A stretch of DNA of 64,000 nucleotides from Antedon mediterranea (taxonomy: Eukaryota; Echinodermata; Crinoidea; Comatulida; Antedonidae). The stretch covers positions 7,569,001 through 7,633,000 of the forward strand of contig NC_092673.1 of NCBI RefSeq assembly GCF_964355755.1. The letters run 5' to 3'. Position numbers and translations under genes: made by a program. The notes beneath the pieces were generated by a model. The model saw only the letters and a program-made list of their open reading frames with translations. It had not been told where the DNA came from and ran no database searches. Shown one piece after another: positions 15,201-27,200 of the stretch (its first letter is position 1; each line of letters begins with the position of its first letter).

Positions 15201-18200
15201 CTAATTTCCATTCTTTGGGTACAATACCGGATGTGAAGGACAACTTAATAATATGAGTTAATGGTTTTGCTATTGCAGAAGCCCCATCTTTGAAGAATTT
15301 GGCTGGTAGAGTATCTATTCCGGTAGCTTTACTCGTCGATAATTGTGTCAAAGCTTTAAGAAAATTATTATTAAGATCAATAACAAACATATAAGGTATG
15401 GACCCCAGCACCGAACCATGGGAACGCCAGATAGTACAGGGGAGGAAGATGAAAACGCCCATCTAAATACTACCTTTTGAGAACGACCCAGAAGGAAAGA
15501 AGAAATCCATTGCAAAGTAGTCCTACAGACCCCAAAACTTTTAAGTTTCGAAGCAATAATGTATGGGGGACGTCAATGCGTGAAGGACATCTTTCATCAA
15601 GGATGGCGCTCCAATCATAAAATTATTTCGGAAAGGATTGTTGTACATAAACGGCCTTTTACGAAACCATGTTGATTGGACAGAACAAGACCATTATCAT
15701 ACATAAATGTATTCAACCTATAACACACATTTTCTCTAGCAGTTTGGCAACAATCCAAGCACAGCGAAATTGGCCTAAAGTTTTCTATTTGGTTAGAATT
15801 ACCATACTTGTATATAGGTATAATATTCGCACTTTTCCAGTCATTTGGAAGGTTTCCACATGCAAGAGAGAAGTTAAACAGCTTAGCCAACAGCTCACTA
15901 ATGTAATTAACAAGCAAGCATCGAAGATGTGATGCCGTCCGGACCTGGGGCTTTTTCAAATTTGAGAACCGTTAATAAGCTGTAAAACCTCTTCTGCAGT
16001 GGTAGTCACCCCAGGTAAGCAAGGCCCAACATGTTCAATATATTTACAAATATTATCATCCGAACACAATTCATGATCATTTTGTGAAAAATTGGAAATA
16101 AAAGAATAATTAAAAGAATTAGCAATACTTTTGGGGTCATTTACAACAGAATTGTTTATTAGAAAAACCGAAGGCGCTGGCTTAGTCTTTTTATTTCTGA
16201 CATGAGTCCAGAATGCCCTGCCATAATCTGATTTGTTAGCTAGCCCTCCCAAGTATTCAAAGTACGATTTCTTACATGTAGGGCCTATTACCTAATTTAT
16301 TTATTTCTTCTTTTGTTAAAATTTTCTCATGCATGAGGATTAGTTCTTTTAGCTTTCTTAAACATACGTTTATTTTTTCTAATTAGATTTAAAATGTCAG
16401 GAGTAATCCAAGGTTTCTTTTCCTTACGTTTAGCATTTCTTTGGGGAACAAGTATATAAATATATTCTAAAAACAAGGTTTTAACATTATATTGTATTAC
16501 AACACATTTCTATTTGTAGTAGAATGTATTTTCTCACTTCTTAAGATTACTTAAAATTATATTTAATTATGTTACCATATTATTACACCAACACTATAAA
16601 CGCCCGGGCGTTTATTCGAGTAAATACGGTATAATTTCATACATTATTTCTGAGTTGCAGATCAACTCATTTTAAATAGAAAGAGTATTGTAAAGTAATG
16701 AACCGTGTAGGTAAGGTTTCGAAATTTCTTGTCGGTAAATTGCCAGTCGGTCAATTGTCTGTCGGCGAAATGGCTTTCGACGAAATGTCCTGTCGCCGAA
16801 ATGTCCTGTCGGCCAATTGTCATGTCGACTAAATGTTGGTCGACGAAATGGCATTCGGAAAAATGTCCGAATGTACCGTATAGGAAGTTAGATGATTGCA
16901 GTTGGATGTAATCCTCTTGTATATCAATTATACTGTCATGCGATAAATTGGTTAAACCATATTATTTTATACATATTATTAATTATTGTTATGATTATAA
17001 TATTATTTATAAAAAAAAAAGACATTTTTTTATAATATAAAAATATAGATCTAAGGAAAAATACAATACTAAGTATCGTAAGTGTCAATTTATAAATTGC
17101 AGGCGATCTTGTCAAAGGTCAACCACCTAATAGCCTGCCACGTTTCGATATTCAATATTGAACTTGTTATGTTATTTATGTTGGTCATGAAAAAAGGCCT
17201 ATTGAGGACATTGTTTACGATTTTGCAGCATATCTATTACTCTCTGCTTAAAACGGAGAATGTTATTTTATTCTATTTAAAAAAATGAAATTCGCTATTT
17301 ACTTTATATTACTGTATCTCACATTGCACTTTTAGAGGTTAAAATTCAAATTACAGTATATCGAATAATAGTTGCACAATAATAGTTGAATAATAACAAT
17401 TTTTAATAAAAGCATTGCAGTGCTCTTTCAATATAATAATAGTTATAAAAGAATGTTTACAAAACCTAAAGTTACTGACCGTAAAGCATTAATTTATAAT
17501 AGGCACATTTAAATGTAAACATGTTATCTGTAGGCCCCTATTTTATTCATATAATTAAGAGTGTTAGACCGCAAACTTTATATCAACAAAATGTAAAGCC
17601 TATAATAATAATTAGTATAAATGACTAAAGGCTGACGATAAAAGAGCGTTGTAACTTGTTTAAAAGCGAGTAGAAAAAACCATGTAGGCCTATATATATT
17701 ATATACATAAATTTCGTTATCCAAGTCCATAATTTCCAATACACTTCTTCTCTTCTTTCTCTCGTAATATAACATTGAAGTCACCCGTAAGTATAACATT
17801 CTCTTTTCTACAGTAATCCAGTAAATTGTCTATGTCTACATACACTCTATCTATATCTTCCTCATCATTATTTTTATCATCATAAATCTTTCACTGACAT
17901 ATTTAACTTCAACAACTTTTGTTTGCATATTATTTAGCATGATACCAACACCATGTTGCTATTGTTTTTCACTTCCATCTATATCCATCTTCAATAGTTA
18001 TATCACAATTTTTTCCTAATCTTGTTTCGCAAAGTCCTAATATATTCTATTGTTCTCTTTGCATCTCAATTTGCATATTTTGCATATACTTTCCATGTGC
18101 CTAATTTTCTTTTCACGGGAGATAGTCGCTAACGGACGACCAGGCTATCCCCATTACTGACTATGCCGGACGTGCATTTCAGTACTTTTATATTCTTGGA

Positions 18201-21200
18201 ATGTCGTTGGTGTTCCTATTGCCTATTATTAACTGTCACTATTCAAGTGATCAATTTACAGTGAGGTGGTTCCCCGTTGCCTTCCAACCCATCCTCAACG
18301 ACGGATTTCAAATGTAATTAAAACCCTTTCCCAGTACAATTCCGGTTAGGCTTGATATTGCATTTATGGGGCGGTCAAAATGTAACTAAAACCTCCCCGG
18401 TAATGTTGATACCCCATTATCACAACCTGGGTAATTTATGGAATATAAATCTTCCCAGTACAATTAAAGTCATTATACCCTATGTATATGTTTATTTTAC
18501 TTTCATGGTTAACCACCACCTTTATTCATTCATTTTTTCCAATTAAATTTTTTATACATCTTCTATCTTTTTTTTTTGGTAATATTCTGTTTTTGTATCT
18601 TCTTTAATATTATTTTAACACATATTTCATACTAATAATAATACTATAAATATTACTGAACTTTATTTACGTTAAATCATATTAATAAATTATGTCTATC
18701 ACATTACAGTAAAGCTAACAAAAAAACTGTAACTAATGTCATCTATAACGGCCTCTAAATAATATAGTTATATACTGTATTTAGGCTATATACACAGTAA
18801 ATATACATACATATATTTTCCCTTGTTTTGTTTAGTTATCTTTCAGTAGTAGATATTGATGGTATAGCCCGTTTATAGGTTGTTTTTACTATAGTCCGTT
18901 TATAGGTTGTTTTTACAAAACTGTAAATATTAGTCAGCTGTACAAATTACTGAAAAACAAATTACTAGGAAGTATGAAACAATAGGTATTGTGTTTCGGG
19001 GTATATAACAATAGAGGTATTACCGTGTATAATTTAAATTAGTTACATGCTATCATGTTGTGTTGGTAACATTTAAAGTGGGTTAATTCAGTATGTTGGC
19101 TACTATATGCTGTATGATATAAATTGTACAACTTGTAGTCCAGTTTTACAAAGTAGGCCTACTGAAAACTAATTGACTACGGAAGAATAAAACAATAGTT
19201 ATTGTGATAGTATAAAATAGGTGTGATGTTTCGGATATATAACAATATAGGTATTATTTAATTTGATTACATGACGTCATGTATTGTCGGAAATTTTAAA
19301 AAGAGATACTTATGTATGCACGTGCAGGAGTTAATTAAAAAAATAAATAATAAGTTCATTAAAGGTGTCTCGATCGAACCCACATATAATTAATAAGGGT
19401 AATTTCTTTCCGGATATTATAACAATGACAAAAAACAAAAAGATAAGAATGAATGAAGTTAAATAATAAGTATGTCTTGATTGAACTATACCGACATCTA
19501 ACGTGCATACCAGTATTGAACAAGTATTTGAAAACAGCAGTCGTAGCGGTAACGAGGAATTTTTGTTAGAAATTCTTAATGACAACGATGAAATGGTAAG
19601 TTGAAGCAATTTGTATAAAACAAAAACACAAAAATTTACGTATATTATTTTCCAAATGTTATTAAGAATGACTTCTTTGTTCTGTCTGTTACATGGGTTT
19701 TGTTATTGAATTTTCAGATTCGATGTATAGAAGAGTTAATTGATGATCAGAACGAATTATGTAATGAAATGGTAAGTTACTATTTCTATAAATTTATTTT
19801 GAAAATGGTAATAATATATGATATTTAGTCTAATATAACAATTTTGTTTTACAGTACGGTGTTTTGAATATAAGTAATAATGAAGGGGAAGAAACACTTC
19901 AATTAGAGAACGACATGGTAGTTCAAGGAATTTGCCGCATTGCAAGAAACAAAAGAGGTGATTTAGACGAAGAAGAAAATGTTAGAATCAAAACAGGATT
20001 TTTAAATTGAATGACATTGGGGAAGCTACTTAATGAAACAAAAGATACACGGCGCTTCGACACAATGTTCCAACAGGAAATACAATTTATATCATACAGC
20101 ATATAGTAGCCAACATACTGAATTAACCCACTTTAAATGTTACCAACACAACATGATAGCATGTAACTAATTTAAATATATACGGTAATACCTCTATTGT
20201 TATATACCCCGAAACACAATACCTATTGTTTCATACTTCCTAGTAATTTGTTTTTTCAGTAATTTGTACAGCTGACTAATATTTACAATTTTGTAAAAAC
20301 AACCTATAAACGGACTATACCATCAATATCTATCAAATCTTACAACAATCTTTTACTTCCTTACTCAATGTTAACCGTTGTATTATTATATCCGAAACAT
20401 AACACCTATTGACTTCAACCATTGTAAACCATTTGTTCTCATCACAAGCAACTAAATCATCACCAAATACTTTTTATTTATTATTTAATAATTTTATATT
20501 ATAATGTATATTAATATATAACAAATCTATATAACAATTCTAGTGAAATTAATGATATACTCTATTGACTTATACTATCCCCATTGTTAACCATTGTTAT
20601 AATCACGACTGACTAGGCCTCCATTATCAATTTGTTTTTTGTTTTTTTGTCATTGTTATAATATCCGGAAACTAATTACCCTTATTAATTATATGTGGGT
20701 TCGATCGAGACACCTTTAATGAACTTATTATTTATTTTTTTAATTAACTCCTGCACGTGCATACATAAGTATCTCTTTTTAAAATTTCCGACAATACATG
20801 ATGTCATGTAATCAAATTAAATAATACCTATATTGTTATATATCCGAAACATCACACCTATTTTATACTATCACAATAACTATTGTTTTATTCTTCCGTA
20901 GTCAATTAGTTTTCAGTAGGCCTACTTTGTAAAACTGGACTACAAGTTGTACAATTTATATCATACAGCATATAGTAACCAACATACTGAATTAACCCAC
21001 TTTAAATTTTACCAACACTTATTAATTATACATGGTTTCTTAAATCAAAACATCTTATTCTAGAATGTTCATGTAAATACTATGTTACTCTATATGTTAG
21101 GGAATGGTAATTTATTACAATCATAATACACATATATATCATAAAACATGTTTTTATATTTATAATATCACAATATCGCCCGATTGGTGGTGTCACATAC

Positions 21201-24200
21201 CAATCCCATTTGGTACGGCTGGCAGTATTATAACAAAACATAATTGTATAAGAGGTTTTATCTTTTTCTTGAGGAATATATTTGGTTTTTTTGTTATCCT
21301 TACATAATACTGTATTCTGTTTTTGTATCCTCTGTAATATTATTTTAACACATATTTCATACTTATATTAATACTAATAATACTCTCAACATTATTTATG
21401 TTAAATCATATCTATATATTATGTCTGTCACATAAGTAAAAGCTGTAACCAACATAAATACTTAAAAAATATGTTAAAGAAACATTTTATCGAATTACAG
21501 TACTTAAAATGCTTCACTCATAAATATACATATATTATGCGTGGTGTGTGTGAGTGTACACTGGGCATTTGTTGTATGTATCTGGTGGGTGAAAATCTTT
21601 GAAAAATACCATATATGGCTCTGTGGTCTAGTGGTATGATACTCGCCCTGTAAGCAAGAGGTTGCAGGTTCGAATCTCTCCAGAGAAATTTGTTCATACA
21701 ACTAAAAAATACCGAACTTTCGCCAATGACGACGCGAATTTTATGAGATCATGTTCCGAATATAAGCACTGTTTCTATAATTTACAGTATGATTTATATA
21801 TAATTTACACAGTGCTACGCAACACAATTGATTTACATATAGGGCCTACACAATATTATTTTAAAAACCATTGCGTATTAAAGTTAGAATTTATTCTGAC
21901 TTGTTAAGCCTCCACTGATTGTGAGGGCGTTTGTTGGATGAGAAAATGTATCTGGTGGGTGAAAATCTCCCGGGTTGGCGATTACCCAAGTTTCAGATAA
22001 TACATATATTTCTAGACCTGAATCCCTGGTTGGCGATTACCCAAGTTTCAGGTAATCCATATACTTCTGGACCTGGATCCCTGGTTGGCGATTACCCAAG
22101 TTTCAGGTAATCCATATACTTCTGGACCTTGATCCCGGGTTGGCGATTCCCCAAGTTTCAGGTAATCCATATACTTCTGGACCTTGATCCCGGGTTGGCG
22201 ATTCCCAAGTTTCAGGTAATCCATATACTTCTGGACCTTGATCCCGGGTTGGCGATTCCCAAGTTTCATGTAAGTTTTCTTCATATTTATTTTCTTCATC
22301 TTTAAACCACTTTATAAGTATGTATTACATTGTTAGATTTATCTGAACCATGTTACCTAAAATATTTATACTCTTAAATAACCTTTTTAAATGAGAATAA
22401 ACAATTTTACAGCATAATCAGTAATTACCAGTTACAATCATTGAAAACTAGATAAAAAAGGGTATGCGTAATATGCGTGAAATTTACTTATAATAAAAAA
22501 CCTTTTAATCGCAATTCACACACTGGCTATTGAGTGAATAAAAGGTCAATCTTTTAAGAACTTTTAACACTTTGGCTTTATCTATATATAAATTTAGGTA
22601 AGGGCAAAATTCGGTAAATCGCGCCTTACTTCTAGAATTTTTGCTCGATGGTATATAAAGTTGGTTCGTACTTTCGGTACTGATTTTAACCACCTGATGT
22701 AACCCTGTTTACTAATTAAATTAAGTTAGATAATTTGTTATTGACGATTAAAACGAATTTAGGTTCAACGATTTGCCCCAAATAGGGGTGTTTTCCGATC
22801 GTGGTATACACTGCCTAATGGATGTCCATCTTGAAAAATACCCGCCACAAAAATGCGAGGAGGCTTCGCATTTTCCTATCTCCTCCTACGACAATTGTTT
22901 TTAATAGCTGAAAACCGGTTGAGTACAGCATCATAATGTTGAAGACAGGCCGATTTTCTTAAAAAAATACTATTTTGATAGATTTAATATACGATTATAC
23001 AAATGTATTGATTTGCGATGAATGGAACATCCTAATCTCTTTCCCTTTGAGAATAAACTTGCAATACTTTGACAATACTGTACTGTAAATACCTATTAAC
23101 TATTTTTGGTCCTCATTTGAATCGAACATTTCTTACTGTGAATGTTTGTACTGTTAGATGTAATATAAAAATATATACAAATAAACTTTATTACTGAGAT
23201 TGTGGATAGGCTCTACTGTTAGATATATAAACACATTATTATATACAAATAAACTTTATACTGACAGTTCCTTCTCAACGTTTGTATTAATTAATAATTA
23301 CCAATAATATAAACGTCGTAGTGGTGTATCGTGACTTTAATATTTCAATCGATTATGACAGTGACAGCTTTAACAAAGTATTAAATCTCAAATGTTTTAC
23401 TGTATTTAGAGGTACAGTATATTATTTATAGGCCTATAAAACATGAAAAAAATATTTCGTTACTGAGTGGATAAAGAATATATTTAAAAATTGTTCCTCT
23501 TTGTACCTATCCGCTTTCCCATCCCTCAACCCTAATGTTACATACAAAACACAAATTGGGTTTCTTAAAATGAGTCCAAATCAAAAATTTGGACTCATTT
23601 GTGATAAGTTTCTCCTTCGGAAGTAATTCCCAGGGTGCTAATTTTAGCCGACTACATAAATCATCGTGTCTATTTATTCGTTTCTGTAAACGACAATGTA
23701 TTATAGTCCTGCGGTACGTACATTTGAAATCGCCAGTTTTGTTACGCTGAAATTACTGTGTATTCGAGAACCATCTGTGGGCACGACCTAGATGGTACGC
23801 GAGCGAAGCCATGGTAATAAGGTCGTTTGTATACTGTTTATCTGTTCCAATTATGATAATCTCAAAGCTTATATTATTGCTCTGTGTTATTTCATTTATC
23901 GTAGTCAATACTTGTTTGGCGTATACACAGTCATGTATTAGATGTTTCTCGTCTTCGATTGTATTACATTTTTGACATAGTTTATAATCTAAAACTTTCT
24001 ATGTATAAAGCCTTTTGTTTGTAGGAATTATTTTGTGTAACAAAACAATTGGTGTTAAATGGAGTTCATTCAGAAAGCCTGCGAGTTAGTAGTGGAGTCC
24101 CACAGGGCAGTGTACTTGGTCCTGCACTGTTCAATATATTTATTAATGATATCCCTGATGGAGTTAGTTCAAAAGTAAAAATTTTTGCAGATGATACCAA

Positions 24201-27200
24201 AATGTTCAATTTGGTGAACAGTGTGAAAGAATCAAATGGATTACAGGATGATCTGAATAAATTATTTGAAAGGTCTGAGAAATGGCAACTTCCTTTCAAC
24301 TTAATGAAATGTAAAATTATGCATTTTGGAAGAAGGAATAGGAAAGTTATCTATCATATGGGTACTGATCAAAGAAGAATTCCAGATTTGGGAATCATAC
24401 TTGATAATAAATTTTCCTTTGGATTACATGTTGCACAGAAGGCTTCTATGGCAAACAGAAAATTAGGAATGATAAAACGAACGTTTCATTATCTGGATAA
24501 CTATTCTTTCATGCAGCTGTATAAAACCATAATCAGGCCGTCAATCGAGTATTGCAGTCCTGTTTGGCAACATATATCACAAAGAGTCAGACAAGCTTGA
24601 AAAAGTGCAACAGAGAGCAACCCGTTTGGTGCCAGGCATTAGAAGAGATACTTATCAGGATAGATTGAAACAACTACAACTACCTACTCTTTATTTCAGA
24701 AGGCTGAGATCTGCTCTAATCCAGGTTTTTAAAATTTGTAGTCATATTGATAATATAGATGCCAGAAATCTGTTCACTTTTGTAGGAGAGTCCAGAACTA
24801 GAGGCCATAAATGGAAAATGAATAAAGACATATCTCATCTACGAATTAGACAAAAGTTCTTTACTCAAAACATATGCAATGTCTGGAACAAATTACCGTC
24901 AACCGTCATAGAATCTGACTCAATCAACCAGTTCACGTCAAGGCTGGAAAAACACTTGTCTACTTCTTTCTGCAAGTTTTCCCCCTATAGTAGACAAGAT
25001 AATATATAGAAACACGTCAAGGGACACACAAGCTTCGGCTTTATAAGTCTCAACATCAAGTAAAAAATCAATTTCTTTGTTCAGATAATCGCATATCACG
25101 ACCCAGTTAGATTCAAAGAAACGTTATAGGCTCGTTTGCAACCCAACAGAGGTTGTGAGGTTTATCTTGTCTTTTTAACCATCTACCTATCCACATGGCC
25201 TTAGTTTTGTTTTTGTTTAATCTTATTTCAGTGGCTTTACAGAAAGCTGCAATTATTAATACACTTCTGTGGTCATTATCAACCAACAGTATCGGGTCGT
25301 CGACAAGTTGTGCTATCTTAACTTCGGTTTCAGTTAATGGTAATTTAATTCCTGTTACGTTTTTGTCATTTCTTAAATTTGAAGCCATTATTTCAGTCAC
25401 AATTATAAATAAAAGGGCGGATAAAGGGCATCCTTGTCGAATCCTTTTACTCATTTGGAAGCTTTCGGAAATCCATTCGTTGTTTATGATTACACAGTCA
25501 GTTTTGATATAAAGCACGTTCACACCCATTTTATAAAAGATAACCCGAAATTATATTTTTTCAAAGTTAACATCATGAATCTGCTAATTGTAAGTCTAAG
25601 AAGACTAGAGCTCCACAGACATTTTAAGATATATTTTATATAATGTATGTAATAATATATGTATAATTTATTATATCCTGTACGTTTTCACCTGAGAAAC
25701 GCCCTTTATGTAGCGTTTTTTATCTGTATTTATTAATGATTTTATAACGTGTTGCAGACGTTTAGCTAGGACGTTTGCAGCAATTTTATATCAATACTTA
25801 ATAAAGATATAGGTCTCCAGTTGTGTCTTTCTCGTTATCCTTTCTTATATACTAAGTTTAGAATACTTCTTCGCTGTGTTGGCGATAATTCATTCTTTAA
25901 ATATCCATAATGTATTGCGTCACAGACTACGATGACGTATATTTCTTTCCAGAAGTGTTTATAAATTCGTTGTTGCTGCTTCCACTGAAATTATTGCTGA
26001 GAAAAAAATATTCTGTAGGTAGAAACACTGAAAAAAGAAAACAAACATCAATAAAAAAAATGAAAATATGCCCTTAACCAGAATTCAATATAAAAGATGG
26101 ACCAAGAGGCTCACAGAATGGCAATTAAGAAATAGTAAAATGAGAGGAAAACAAAGATACATTCACCAACTACAGCAACCTGGACGTGAATGGCATATGC
26201 CAGAAGGAAATTTAGGAGTGTTTCAACCAACAAAGAATGAAAAATCATTAGCATACTTTTCCAATGGTCGAATAAATGAATGTCCAAAAAAGCTAACATC
26301 CTCTTTAAGAGGCAAGAGTGAATAAAGTAAGAACACTCCTTTTCAATACTAATGCGTACGACAGATTATCAAAATCGTAATTATCAAAACTAATACAGTA
26401 ACTGTATTATCGGAAATATTGGCGAGGGAAACTTCTGAAGAAAGATGTAAAGTTGTAAAGAACCGGAAATCTGAAACCTAATTTGATGCCCCTCACTATC
26501 CCCACATGCACAGGAAGTAACCTTGAATTGGTACGACCGGACCCTGCCCTTCGCGACACGAAATTATCCTTCATCGTGCCTATGAAAACTGGGGAGAATA
26601 CAATGGTAAATTTTTACGTGTTTTTGTCGGATATGATAACAAGAAATTACACGGAAAAAGTGGGATAAAAAGATTATACATTTTTAAAATGTGTTAAAAA
26701 TGTGAAATGGAATATATTTTTGAAAACAAATCGATGGTTATAGAGACACTGGCACTTTCCAAACTAGTTTGAAAAAACAGAGGTACGCACACAGAATAAA
26801 ATTGAAATTATAAATAGTATTATTGTAACGAGAAAACGAGAAAAAATAATCTCCAATCAGTGATCAAGGTCTTTGGTTGTATGGATTGCCTACCATTTAG
26901 GGAATTGCCAACCTGGGATCAAGGTCCGGAAATATACGGATTACATGAAACTTGGGAATCTCCAACCAGGGATCCAGGTCTAGAAATATATGTATTACCT
27001 GAAACTTGGGGAATCACCAATCCGGGATCAAGGTCCGGAAATATATGGATTACCTGAAACTTGGGGAATCGCCAACCCTGGATCATGGTCTAGAAGTAAA
27101 ATTATGGATTACCTGAAACTTGGGAATCTTAAACCAGGGACCCAGGTCTAGAAGTATATGGATTACCTGAAACTTGGAGAATCGCCAACCCGAGATCAAG

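Larger units (their letters stand above)
12476..16629. mobile_element. DNA-transposon-like element with inverted termini, hosting nested LINEs
   Basis: The left end reads CCGTATATATTCGAATAAAC (12476-12495). The right end is GTTTATTCGAGTAAATACGG (16610-16629), its inverse with two mismatches. Both are bordered by TA (12474-12475 and 16630-16631), compatible with a TA target duplication. Further CGAATAAACGCCC copies lie just inside. The element's own sequence is only about 350 bp on the left and 190 bp on the right; the rest is inserted LINE. No transposase seen. Probably a non-autonomous (MITE-like) element. Confidence 0.55.

Noticed and set aside
16672-16911. Repeat proteins on both strands (RRPTFSRHDNWPTGHFGDRT; MSVNCQSVNCLSAKWLSTKC)
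   Set aside because: Both are translations of the degenerate 18-bp tandem repeat.
21617-21688. Functional tRNA-Thr or tRNA-Pro gene
   Set aside because: T stem and acceptor are mispaired and position 33 is not T; better explained as a tRNA-derived repeat.
26514-26605. Extra exon of the FkbM/NodB gene (AG...GT-flanked, SNLELVRPDPALRDTKLSFI)
   Set aside because: Its 92-nt length would break the frame between exons 2 and 3, and the methyltransferase fold is continuous without it.
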